NCBI RefSeq assembly: GCF_015355625.1
Contig: NZ_JACLAF010000002.1
Coordinates: 62,001-126,000, forward strand
Direction of reading: 5' to 3'
DNA from: Tamlana sp. I1
GTDB lineage: Bacteria > Bacteroidota > Bacteroidia > Flavobacteriales > Flavobacteriaceae
Length of the DNA: 64,000 nt
Of this stretch, positions 25,441 to 33,567 are shown piece by piece. Both the position numbers and the translations under genes were made by a program. The stretch's first letter is position 1, and every line of letters starts with the position of its first letter. The notes under the pieces are model-generated. The model was not told where the DNA came from. It did not search any database and saw nothing but the letters and a program-made list of their open reading frames with translations.

Positions 25441-26889
25441 ATGAAAACATACACAAAAAAAGTACTTTATTCAATACTATGCCTAGCATTTTTCAGCTTC
25501 AGCATGCAATCCTGTAAGGTGGAGAAAAAAGAAAAAGTTAAAGCAGATGCTTTTATTGAAGCTGATAACATCATCAAATCCATAAAAGTTCTTGAATTTC
25601 CAGATAAAAACTTCAACATTGTTGATTATGGCGCCGTTTCAGACGGAAAAACGCTAAACACAGAAGCTATCGCTAAAGCTATAAATGCTTGTAATGAAGC
25701 TGGCGGTGGAAAAGTAATTATTCCTGCTGGCGATTTTCTAACAGGTCCTATTGAATTAAAAAGTCATGTGAATCTGCATTTAGAAGCAGGTGCTAATGTG
25801 TTATTTTCTACAAATCATAAAGATTATTTACCTATTGTTCACACGTCTTATGAAGGTGTGGAATTAATGAACTACGCCCCTCTTATTCGTGCTTACAAAC
25901 AAGATAATATTGCTGTTACAGGAAAAGGGGTTTTAAACGGACAAGGAAGTAACGATAATTGGTGGCCATGGTGTGGTAAAGATGTATACGGTTATGTTGA
26001 AGGCGATGTTAAACAACACGATTCTATCAACTTACCACGATTACGTAAAATGAACGAGGAGCAAACCCCAATAGCCGAGCGTACTTTTGGTGATGGGTAC
26101 CAATTGCGTCCCACATTTTTCGAGCCAATGGATTGTACAAATGTATTGCTAGAAGGTGTTACCATTACCAATGCGCCGTTTTGGGTTATCCATCCGCTAC
26201 GCTGTGAATTTGTTAGAATTGACGGAGTAACGGTTTCTAGTCACGGCCCTAATAACGATGGTTGCGATCCTGAATACAGCAAAAATGTACATATTACAAA
26301 CTGTACTTTTGATACGGGAGACGACTGTATTGCTATAAAAGCAGGAAGAAATAATGACGGAAGACGTGTTAATATTCCAAGTGAAAATATAGTGGTTGAA
26401 AATTGTGATATGAAAGATGGTCACGGTGGTGTAGTTTTAGGCTCTGAGATTTCAGCAGGGGTAAGAAATGTTTTCGTAAGACACTGTAAAATGGACAGTC
26501 CGAATTTAGACCGTGCCATTCGTATTAAAACAAACACATTACGCGGTGGTTTTGTTGAAAACCTATATGTACGCGATGTTCAAGTAGGACAAGTAAAGGA
26601 AGCTGCACTAAAAATAAACTTGCATTACGGTATTTATGCGAATCAAGAAGGCGAGCATATTCCAACCATTAAAAATGTGCATTTAGAAAACATGACTGTT
26701 GAAAATAGTGGTAAATATGGGGTTTTAATTCATGGACGTGAAGAAGCTATTATTGAAAATGTAACGCTTACTAACGTGCATATTAAAGGTGCAAAAACAC
26801 CAATGAAAGTTGAAAACTCAGAACCAGTTGTATTTAAAAACACGACCATTAACGGCGAAGCATACGATACTAAACCAACTACCAAATAA
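25441..26889 (+). CDS. GH28 polygalacturonase lipoprotein
   Basis: GH28 enzymes hydrolyse alpha-1,4 links of galacturonan. The 482-residue protein has a lipobox ('FSMQSC', about 21-26) and a right-handed beta-helix opening 'FNIVDYGAVSDGKTLNTEAI'. GH28 catalytic blocks are in order: 'NNDGCDPEYS' (about 269-278), 'DTGDDCIAIKAG' (about 291-302), 'DGHGGVVLGSE' (about 325-335) and 'RAIRIKTN' (about 358-365). This gives the expected three Asp, the His and the Arg-Lys pair. It leads a five-gene operon (GH28, DUF4861, GH105, GH43, esterase) with gaps of 5-12 bases. Anchoring suggests action in the periplasm or at the surface on imported oligomers. Exo versus endo mode cannot be read from the sequence. 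Confidence 0.95.
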   Translation: MKTYTKKVLYSILCLAFFSFSMQSCKVEKKEKVKADAFIEADNIIKSIKVLEFPDKNFNIVDYGAVSDGKTLNTEAIAKAINACNEAGGGKVIIPAGDFLTGPIELKSHVNLHLEAGANVLFSTNHKDYLPIVHTSYEGVELMNYAPLIRAYKQDNIAVTGKGVLNGQGSNDNWWPWCGKDVYGYVEGDVKQHDSINLPRLRKMNEEQTPIAERTFGDGYQLRPTFFEPMDCTNVLLEGVTITNAPFWVIHPLRCEFVRIDGVTVSSHGPNNDGCDPEYSKNVHITNCTFDTGDDCIAIKAGRNNDGRRVNIPSENIVVENCDMKDGHGGVVLGSEISAGVRNVFVRHCKMDSPNLDRAIRIKTNTLRGGFVENLYVRDVQVGQVKEAALKINLHYGIYANQEGEHIPTIKNVHLENMTVENSGKYGVLIHGREEAIIENVTLTNVHIKGAKTPMKVENSEPVVFKNTTINGEAYDTKPTTK

Positions 26890-26894
26890 AGACC

Positions 26895-27914
26895 ATGAAA
26901 CAATTAACCTTAATATCAATTGTCTTTTTAAGTCTATTTTCTTGTAAAGACAAACAAACAAAAACCGAAACTGAGGTAACTACCAACGTAGTAACAGAAG
27001 CTCCAAAAACCAAAAAAACCTATGCCGAAATTTCTATCGCTCAAGGCGGAACTTGGGTCGATGGTCCTAGAGGACATATGGAATATGCTAATGGAACTTC
27101 ATTTAAAAATGTAGAAGCACTTCAAGTTCCTAAAGAACATACAGACCATACTTGGTACATTCGTTATGAAGGCCCAGGTTGGGAAAATGCCCAAGTAGGC
27201 TATCGCATTTATTTAGATTGGAGAAATGCCATAGACATCTTCGGAAAAAAAGTAGACACTATGGTGTTGCCAAATGTGGGTCAGGATGGATTCGATTCAT
27301 ATCATGAACCTTCTGCTTGGGGACAAGACATTTTAAAAGCAGGAAAATCTATGGGTATTGGTGGTTACGGCCGCATTGTAGCCGATACGATTGTACATTT
27401 TCAAAATGTTAAAGATACCCACGCTGCGATTTCTAATACCGATGAAAAATCGGCTATTACCATTTCTTATGACGATTGGAAAACGGGCGACGACAGCATC
27501 GATTTAAAATCGGTTTTAAGCATCTATCCTAACGACAGATTTACTAAAGCTGAATTAACCCCTTCAAAAGCCATTGAAGGTTTATGTACGGGAATTGTTA
27601 TCGCAAAAAACATTCCAGTAACCAAAAAAGTTGGTGAAAAATGGGCGTACATCGCTACCTACGGCGCGCAAACTTTAGTTAGTCCTCCAGATCATTTAGG
27701 TATGGCATTGTTCTATAAATTAGATGAAGTTGCCGAACAAAAAGAAGGACAGCACGATCATTTAGTCATCTTTAAACCAACAACTAAAACCATCACTTAT
27801 TACTTTTTAGCAGCTTGGGAACAAGAACCTAACGGCATTAAAACAGAAGCAGATTTTATAGCCGATTTAAACACAAAACTAGAAAACTTGAATTCAAACA
27901 ACACAATAAACTAA
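26895..27914 (+). CDS. DUF4861 family lipoprotein
   Basis: The 339-residue protein has a lipobox ('LSLFSC', about 12-17), a Thr/Lys-rich linker to about 45, and one globular domain opening 'SIAQGGTWVDGPRGHMEYANGT', with 'HTDHTWYIRYEGPGWENAQVGYRIYLDWRN' conserved features (Trp-, Tyr- and Asp-rich) and 'DSYHEPSAWGQDILKAG'. It matches the DUF4861 family, which is regularly found beside GH105 and GH28 genes in uronic-acid polysaccharide loci. Its activity is unknown to me. The His and acidic residues around 70-90 and 140-155 would suit a binding or catalytic pocket, but this is inference. It lies 5 bases after GH28 and 7 before GH105. Confidence 0.85.
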   Translation: MKQLTLISIVFLSLFSCKDKQTKTETEVTTNVVTEAPKTKKTYAEISIAQGGTWVDGPRGHMEYANGTSFKNVEALQVPKEHTDHTWYIRYEGPGWENAQVGYRIYLDWRNAIDIFGKKVDTMVLPNVGQDGFDSYHEPSAWGQDILKAGKSMGIGGYGRIVADTIVHFQNVKDTHAAISNTDEKSAITISYDDWKTGDDSIDLKSVLSIYPNDRFTKAELTPSKAIEGLCTGIVIAKNIPVTKKVGEKWAYIATYGAQTLVSPPDHLGMALFYKLDEVAEQKEGQHDHLVIFKPTTKTITYYFLAAWEQEPNGIKTEADFIADLNTKLENLNSNNTIN

Positions 27915-27921
27915 ACCATTC

Positions 27922-29169
27922 ATGAAGACATCAACTAAATATATAGCCCTTTTTACTTTGGCTTTAGGGCTGTCGGCAACAGCCTGCAAGGAAGCTAAAT
28001 CTGAAACAGAAACAAAGGCTGAAACCGCTGCGGTAGAAAAAGTAGTTCCAGAAAACCTAAAATGGTCGGAACGTATGATCCTATCGGAAATTGTACGTTT
28101 CCCAAAAGCGTCTCTTTTAGACTTTAGAGATAAGCCAAAATGGAGTTATACCAACGGCTTGGTTTTAGATGCCGCGGCACGTGTTTACGAGCAAACCAAA
28201 AACGAAAAAATATACAATTACATTTACGCTTACGCGGATGAAATGATAGACAGTACCGGAAACATTTTAACCTATAAATTATCAAATCAGAATTTAGATA
28301 TGATAAAATCAGGCGATGTTTTACTGTATTTATATCCTAAAACAAAGGAACAACGTTTCCTTACGGCTATGGAAACTTTAAATATCCAAATGGAGTCGCA
28401 GCCAAAAACTTCAGACGGTGGGTATTGGCACAAAAAAATATACCCGTATCAAATGTGGTTAGATGGTTTATATATGGCTGAACCATTCCACACACGATAC
28501 GCTAAAGAGTACATTGAAGATAAGGCGAAAAGAGAACACATTTATAACGATGTGGTACTACAATTCGATTTAATCCAAAAACACAGTCGCGATGAAAAAA
28601 CAGGGTTGCTTTACCATGGTTGGGATGAAAGCAAAGACCAACGTTGGGCGAATAAAGACACTGGAAACTCACAACACTTCTGGTCTAGAGGCATGGGATG
28701 GTACGGCATGGCTATGGTTGATGTGTTAGATGATTTACCTAGCGATCACCCAGGAAGAGCCCGCATCATTAAATACTTAAACGAATACGCAGAAGCCATT
28801 ACCAAAGTTCAAGATGCCTCTGGATTATGGTGGCAAGTGTTAGACCAAGGCAATCGCGAAGGCAACTATTTAGAAGCTACAGGAACCGCTATGTTTACCT
28901 ACACTTTTGCAAAAGGCGCTAACAAAGGTTATTTGCCTGCGAAATATTTAGATATTGCCAACAAAGCTTACGATAGTCTTGTAAAAAACCTTGTTTCTGT
29001 TGAAGAAAACGGTGTTGTAAACCTTAACAAATGCTGTGGTGTAGCTGGTTTAGGCGGAAACCCTTACCGCGATGGCTCTTACGAATATTATATTGGTGAA
29101 ATTATCCGCTCTAACGACCCTAAAGGCACTGGTCCTTTCATTATGGCGAGTTTAGAACTTAATAAATAA
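27922..29169 (+). CDS. GH105 unsaturated rhamnogalacturonyl/galacturonyl hydrolase lipoprotein
   Basis: GH105 enzymes remove the unsaturated uronic acid left at the non-reducing end by pectin lyases, by hydrating the double bond. The 415-residue protein has a lipobox ('LSATAC') near residue 22 and an (alpha/alpha)6 barrel. Diagnostic stretches are 'WSERMILSEI', 'KPKWSYTNGLVLDAA', 'YPYQMWLDGLYMAEPF' with the catalytic Asp, 'LLYHGWDES', 'FWSRGMGWYGMAMVDVL' and 'GLWWQVLDQ'. Length and motif order match YteR-type proteins. Its product, 4-deoxy-5-ketouronate, is the substrate of KduI encoded at 46867-47706, so this gene links the lyases to the cytoplasmic operon. Confidence 0.95.
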   Translation: MKTSTKYIALFTLALGLSATACKEAKSETETKAETAAVEKVVPENLKWSERMILSEIVRFPKASLLDFRDKPKWSYTNGLVLDAAARVYEQTKNEKIYNYIYAYADEMIDSTGNILTYKLSNQNLDMIKSGDVLLYLYPKTKEQRFLTAMETLNIQMESQPKTSDGGYWHKKIYPYQMWLDGLYMAEPFHTRYAKEYIEDKAKREHIYNDVVLQFDLIQKHSRDEKTGLLYHGWDESKDQRWANKDTGNSQHFWSRGMGWYGMAMVDVLDDLPSDHPGRARIIKYLNEYAEAITKVQDASGLWWQVLDQGNREGNYLEATGTAMFTYTFAKGANKGYLPAKYLDIANKAYDSLVKNLVSVEENGVVNLNKCCGVAGLGGNPYRDGSYEYYIGEIIRSNDPKGTGPFIMASLELNK

Positions 29170-29178
29170 CAAGTTATA

Positions 29179-30807
29179 ATGAAGTTTTATTCGTTAATAT
29201 TTGTATTATTTTACGTTACCTGTCTAAGCGCCCAAACAGAGAAACTTTATGTTTCGGAAGTTTGGGTTGCCGACAATGGCGATGGCACCTATACCAACCC
29301 TATTTTATATGCGGATTATTCCGATCCTGATGTGGTTCGTGTGGGCGATGATTATTATATGACCGCCTCTAGCTTCAATGCGGCTCCTGCCCTACCTATT
29401 TTACATTCAAAAGATATGGTAAACTGGCAACTCATCAATCATGCTTTGCCAGAACAGGTTCCACTTGAAAACTTCAGCATACCTCAACACGGTAATGGTG
29501 TTTGGGCACCTAGTATTCGCTATCATAACAATGAAATTTATATTTATTGGGGTGACCCAGATTACGGGATTTATATGGTAAAAACCAAAGATCCCTACGG
29601 ACTTTGGGATGCTCCCGTTCTTGTGATGCCAGGCCAAGGTCTTATTGACCCTTCGCCACTTTGGGATGATAATGGCGATGCGTATTTAGTGCATGCTTAC
29701 GCTGGAAGCCGAGCAGGCGTAAAAAGCTTGTTAAGTGTTAATAAAATGAATGCTGAAGGCACCAAAGTTTTAGATAAAGGCATTCATGTTTTTGATGGTC
29801 ATGACCATCACGATACGGTTGAAGGGTCTAAATTTTACAAACGAAACGGCTATTATTACATTTTTGCTCCTGCTGGCGGTGTTCCAACGGGTTGGCAACT
29901 TATTTTACGTTCTAAAAACATTTACGGCCCTTATGAAGAGAAGATCGTTTTAGAACAAGGTAGCACCAAAATTAATGGGCCGCATCAAGGGGCTTGGGTG
30001 GAAACACCTCAGGGAGAATCGTGGTTTTATCATTTTCAGGATGTTGATGCTTACGGACGCATTGTGCACCTACAACCCATGACTTGGGAAAACGATTGGC
30101 CTGTAATGGGTAAAGATTTCGACGGCAATGGTATTGGCGAACCTGTACAAACTCATAAAAAACCTAATGTTGGAAAAAGCTATCCCATAGTAACCCCTTT
30201 TGAAACTGATAATTTTGAAGGTCAAGACATCGGATTACAATGGCAATGGAACGCCAATAATGATGTGGTTTGGCATGCTAAATTGCCAGGGAATGATTAT
30301 CTCAGATTATTTTCTATAAAACCAAAAGAAACCATCCCAAACTTATGGTTAATGCCTAATTTGTTACTTCAAAAGTTTCCGGCACCATCATTTTCGGCTT
30401 CAACAAAAATTACTCTAGTACCTGAAGAAGCAGAAAGTGGTAAATCGGCAGGAATCATTATCATGGGTATGGATTATGCTACTTTAAGCATTGCAAACGA
30501 TTCCAAAGGCTTTTACATCAAACAAACCGAAAGCATAGATGCCATTCATGGTGCTTCAGAAAAAATAATTGAAGAAAAAAGATTAAAATCGAATACCGTT
30601 TTTTTTAAAGTAGAAATCACGGCACCCAATGCGATGTGTCAATTCAGTTATTCCGAAAATGGCAAAAAATTCAAAGATATAGGCAAACCGTTTAAAGCCA
30701 AAGAAGGCAAATGGATTGGTGCCAAAGTGGGCTTATTTTCGGTAAGCACTATGGATGCTAAACGTGGTGGTTATGCCGATGTGGCTTATTTTAAAATTGG
30801 CAAATAA
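29179..30807 (+). CDS. GH43 glycoside hydrolase (arabinofuranosidase/xylosidase type)
   Basis: This exported protein has 542 residues with an SPI signal ending 'CLSAQ' (about 19). The five-bladed propeller (about 30-320) shows 'YADYSDPDVVRVGDDYYM' with the catalytic base Asp, 'IDPSPLWDDNGDAYLV' with the pKa-modulating Asp, and 'TVEGSKFYKRNGYYYIFAP' with the catalytic Glu. A C-terminal concanavalin-like domain (about 335-540, DUF1349-like, 'FSASTKITLVPEEA', 'FSYSENGKKF') follows, as in many two-domain GH43 enzymes. Side chains of pectin or attached arabinan or xylose are the likely substrates; subfamily cannot be fixed by eye. It lies nine bases after GH105. Confidence 0.92.
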   Translation: MKFYSLIFVLFYVTCLSAQTEKLYVSEVWVADNGDGTYTNPILYADYSDPDVVRVGDDYYMTASSFNAAPALPILHSKDMVNWQLINHALPEQVPLENFSIPQHGNGVWAPSIRYHNNEIYIYWGDPDYGIYMVKTKDPYGLWDAPVLVMPGQGLIDPSPLWDDNGDAYLVHAYAGSRAGVKSLLSVNKMNAEGTKVLDKGIHVFDGHDHHDTVEGSKFYKRNGYYYIFAPAGGVPTGWQLILRSKNIYGPYEEKIVLEQGSTKINGPHQGAWVETPQGESWFYHFQDVDAYGRIVHLQPMTWENDWPVMGKDFDGNGIGEPVQTHKKPNVGKSYPIVTPFETDNFEGQDIGLQWQWNANNDVVWHAKLPGNDYLRLFSIKPKETIPNLWLMPNLLLQKFPAPSFSASTKITLVPEEAESGKSAGIIIMGMDYATLSIANDSKGFYIKQTESIDAIHGASEKIIEEKRLKSNTVFFKVEITAPNAMCQFSYSENGKKFKDIGKPFKAKEGKWIGAKVGLFSVSTMDAKRGGYADVAYFKIGK

Positions 30808-30819
30808 TTTTAAGACATC

Positions 30820-31770
30820 ATGCTCCTTCATCATAAAATTGGATATTTCATTTTAATCCTACTAGGCAGTCATTCTTTATGGGGGCAAAACAAACCTACA
30901 TTTAAGCCATATACCATAGAAACCACCTATAATAAATTAAAAAAATCATACGGTTTTATTAGCCCTATTCAGCCTTTAGTTTCCGATAAAATCGAATACA
31001 AAGAAGATCTTGTTTATAAAAAGATAAATCAACGGAAATTAAAACTTGATGTTTATCGTCCTAAAGACAAATCAAAAAAAACATATCCCGCGGTATTGCT
31101 TATTCACGGTGGTGGTTGGCTTACAGGCGAAAAGAAAAACCAACGTGTTATGGCACAACATCTGGCCTTAAACGGTTATGTGGGCATTACGGCATCTTAC
31201 CGTCTCGGCCTAGAAGCACCCTACCCCGCAGGTGTGATCGATTTAAAAGATGCCATTAAATGGATTAAAAAATACGCTAAAAAGTACCATATAAATCCTG
31301 ATAAAATTGCGGTTTTAGGCGCTTCTTCTGGCGCACAAATGGCCACATTAATTGGGGTAACTCCAAACGCCCCTATATACACATCGAGTTCGACCATTTC
31401 AGATGCTGTACAAGCCATTATAAATATTGATGGTATAGTTTCCTTTATTCATCCTGAAGCTTCCGCTGAAGGCAAAATGGCAAGTATTTGGTTAGATGGT
31501 ACACGTGAAGAAAACTGGGAAAACTGGAAAGCTGCGTCGCCGCTAGAATATGTTGATAAAAATACGCCACCAACTTTGTTTATTAATAGCGCACAGCCCC
31601 GTTTTCATGCAGGGCGCGACGATATGATTGCTCTTTTAAAAGACTATCATATTTATAATGAAACACATACCCTCCCAGATACACCACATGCGTTCTGGCT
31701 TATGCATCCTTGGTTTGAACCGACACTAGGTTTTACTGTTGACTTCTTGGGTGTTGTTTTTGGGGAGTAG
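30820..31770 (+). CDS. Alpha/beta hydrolase, probable carbohydrate esterase
   Basis: The 316-residue exported protein (signal to about 22, 'HSLWGQ') has the HSL/BD-FAE esterase layout: oxyanion motif 'LLIHGGGW' (about 92-99), nucleophile elbow 'GASSGA' (about 167-172) and a C-terminal 'DTPHAFW' that supplies the catalytic His (about 288). An Asp near 'RDDMIALLKDY' (about 266) may complete the triad. Similar proteins act as acetyl or feruloyl esterases on plant cell-wall glycans, so removal of acetyl groups from pectin is the natural guess here. It is the last gene of the GH28 operon, 12 bases after GH43. Confidence 0.88.
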   Translation: MLLHHKIGYFILILLGSHSLWGQNKPTFKPYTIETTYNKLKKSYGFISPIQPLVSDKIEYKEDLVYKKINQRKLKLDVYRPKDKSKKTYPAVLLIHGGGWLTGEKKNQRVMAQHLALNGYVGITASYRLGLEAPYPAGVIDLKDAIKWIKKYAKKYHINPDKIAVLGASSGAQMATLIGVTPNAPIYTSSSTISDAVQAIINIDGIVSFIHPEASAEGKMASIWLDGTREENWENWKAASPLEYVDKNTPPTLFINSAQPRFHAGRDDMIALLKDYHIYNETHTLPDTPHAFWLMHPWFEPTLGFTVDFLGVVFGE

Positions 31771-31789
31771 TTCTATGGTGGTTGGTTTT

Positions 31790-31829
31790 TGGTTGTTGGA
31801 TGTTGGTTGTTGGTTGTTGGTTGTTGGTT
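31790..31829 (+). repeat. Short tandem heptamer repeat (GGTTGTT)n
   Basis: About six head-to-tail units of GGTTGTT, the second with one change (GGATGTT), lie just after the esterase stop codon. Such G/T heptamers can vary in copy number by slippage. There are no spacers, so this is not a CRISPR array. Confidence 0.8.
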
Positions 31830-31916
31830 AAGAAAAATTATTTCTATTGGTAAGATCGCTACTTTTTTTATCCTTTTAACCACTTTATACCAATTCTGAA
31901 TTGAAATCACCTCAAT

Positions 31917-31955
31917 AAAAAAGGGCACTTATATAATAAATAAGCACCCCTTTTG
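31917..31955. terminator. Shared terminator between the converging esterase and PL10 genes
   Basis: An AAAAGGG ... CCCCTTTT hairpin with an inner CTTAT / ATAAG stem and A and T runs on both sides can end transcription from either direction. Confidence 0.65.
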
Positions 31956-31995
31956 AAAAAAAAAAAAACTAACTACTCTACAAGTTTATATACAT

Positions 31996-33291
31996 TTAAA
32001 TACCGTGTTTACTTTTCCAATTGGTATATTCTGTTCCTATAATATTTTTAGGCCATGTACCGTACCAAGCATAGCCTGTTCTACGTTCTCTTTCAATTTC
32101 GGCTAAAGTACTTTTCTTAATACCATCTCTACCACAGAAAAATGGTTCGTTGGATTCTAAGTCATAAAAACGTGCCCAAATAATATTTCCAGGAGCCGTA
32201 ACTACAATCACATCATCGGCCGTTTTTTTGGTATCAATGTCGTAAAGTCTAGCATCTTCAAACCATTCGATAGCCGCTTTTACAGCTGCTTTTACTTCTG
32301 AGGAAGGACTTTCAACAAGCATTAACGTTCTAGCAATACCTACAGACTCCGAACCACTTATTGATGGTAATTCATAAGATCTCGCCGTAGCTGGAAGCAG
32401 GGTAATTTCATCGTGTTGAGCGCACCAAGCGGTTTTGGTTCCGTTTACGGTAATCTGTGTTTTTAAAATAACGTCGATACCTTTATTAAACGCATTTAAA
32501 GCTTTTTCTTTGTAGCTATCTTCAAAATTATCGGTGTCATTTTCACCTTTTGAAATATCCCACATAAAATTCATCACATTAACCATCGCATTATCATTAA
32601 AGGTAATTTGGTGTCTGTACCCGCTTTTATCTGGATAATATTGTGGCCATCCGCCATTATCATATTGCGCTTCAAAAAGGTATTTTAATCCGTTTTCGGC
32701 AGCCTCTAAATAGGCTGGATTAAATGTTAATCGGTAAGCATCCAACAAGGCTTTAATCTCGCCAACCGTATGGTCGTTATCTATAGTTGTGTCGGTATAC
32801 CCCTTACCGTTTAATGCGGCTGTTTTTTCGGCATCGGTTTGTTCGCGACTATAGCCTGAAAAATCATTATGAGGCTCTTTAGGCCATCCGCCGTTATTTC
32901 TTTGCCATAACAGCATGTTTTCGGCTTGCAAAATGGTACCGTGGGTTACGCCAGAAATTTTAACTAATAAAGTTCCTGTAACACCACTTCCATCTTGTGC
33001 TGTTGCGGTAACCGTAACTTCACCATTGTCTCTTGGGGTTAAAACACCTGTAACACTAATTTCAGCCATTTTTTTATCTGAAACACTCCAATCTACATTT
33101 ATATTAGTAGCGTTTTCGGGCGATACACTTGCTTTTAGTGTTGTTGTTTTGCCATCGTTAATGTCATTGCCTTGAATGCTTATTCCCGAAACCAATACTT
33201 CTCCTGGTTTGTCGTCATTATCACTATCACTACTACAAGCTGTAACAAGACATACAAGAAGCAAACTAGAAAGCTTTAAAAATTTATTCAT
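31996..33291 (-). CDS. Pectate lyase (PL10) lipoprotein with Big_2 domain
   Basis: The 431-residue lyase is surface- or periplasm-anchored through a lipobox ('CLVTAC', about 14-19) followed by an acidic Ser/Asp stretch of the kind that directs lipoproteins to the cell surface. An Ig-like Big_2 domain (about 32-115, 'TLKASVSPENATNINVDW') precedes the PL10 barrel (about 118-430). PL10 blocks match the fusion protein at 6081-8078: 'QRNNGGWPKE', 'DNDHTVGEIKAL', 'YDNGGWPQYYP', 'HQITFNDNAMVNV' and 'EPFFCGRDGIKK' through 'RRTGYAWYG'. Unlike that protein it has no CE8 partner. It has its own operator and sits downstream of the second SusCD pair on the same strand, separated by that pair's terminator. 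Confidence 0.94.
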   Translation of the reverse strand: MNKFLKLSSLLLVCLVTACSSDSDNDDKPGEVLVSGISIQGNDINDGKTTTLKASVSPENATNINVDWSVSDKKMAEISVTGVLTPRDNGEVTVTATAQDGSGVTGTLLVKISGVTHGTILQAENMLLWQRNNGGWPKEPHNDFSGYSREQTDAEKTAALNGKGYTDTTIDNDHTVGEIKALLDAYRLTFNPAYLEAAENGLKYLFEAQYDNGGWPQYYPDKSGYRHQITFNDNAMVNVMNFMWDISKGENDTDNFEDSYKEKALNAFNKGIDVILKTQITVNGTKTAWCAQHDEITLLPATARSYELPSISGSESVGIARTLMLVESPSSEVKAAVKAAIEWFEDARLYDIDTKKTADDVIVVTAPGNIIWARFYDLESNEPFFCGRDGIKKSTLAEIERERRTGYAWYGTWPKNIIGTEYTNWKSKHGI

Positions 33292-33334
33292 ATCTGTGCT
33301 ATTAATTTATTTATCAATTCGAAACGCAACAAAA

Positions 33335-33356
33335 TGCAATCGATTACACAATATTA
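33335..33356 (-). promoter_or_regulatory. LacI-type operator and -7 element of the PL10 lipoprotein gene
   Basis: On the minus strand TAATATTG (7/8 of the -7 consensus) is followed after 3 bases by AATCGATT; the full operator is TGCAATCGATTACA on the plus strand (33335-33348). It lies about 45 bp before the ATG. Confidence 0.7.
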
Positions 33357-33492
33357 ATCAATTTATCTTAAATAGAAAAACAGAATCCGTTAATTTAATC
33401 GAATAAAGTGTTAAAACAGGAGTTCAATGTTAATTTCGAATCCCCCTTTATTTAAAGTCAAGAAGAATTATAAATCATTACCAACTAAAAAC

Positions 33493-33530
33493 AAAAAGAG
33501 GTTTCTAAAAACGGAAGAAACCTCTTTTTT
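33493..33530 (-). terminator. Intrinsic terminator of the second SusCD operon
   Basis: AAGAGGTTTCT / AGAAACCTCTT stem with T-run on both strands, just past the SusD stop codon. Confidence 0.85.
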
Positions 33531-33567
33531 AACTAAATTAAATATGTAAACTAACTACTACTACTAA

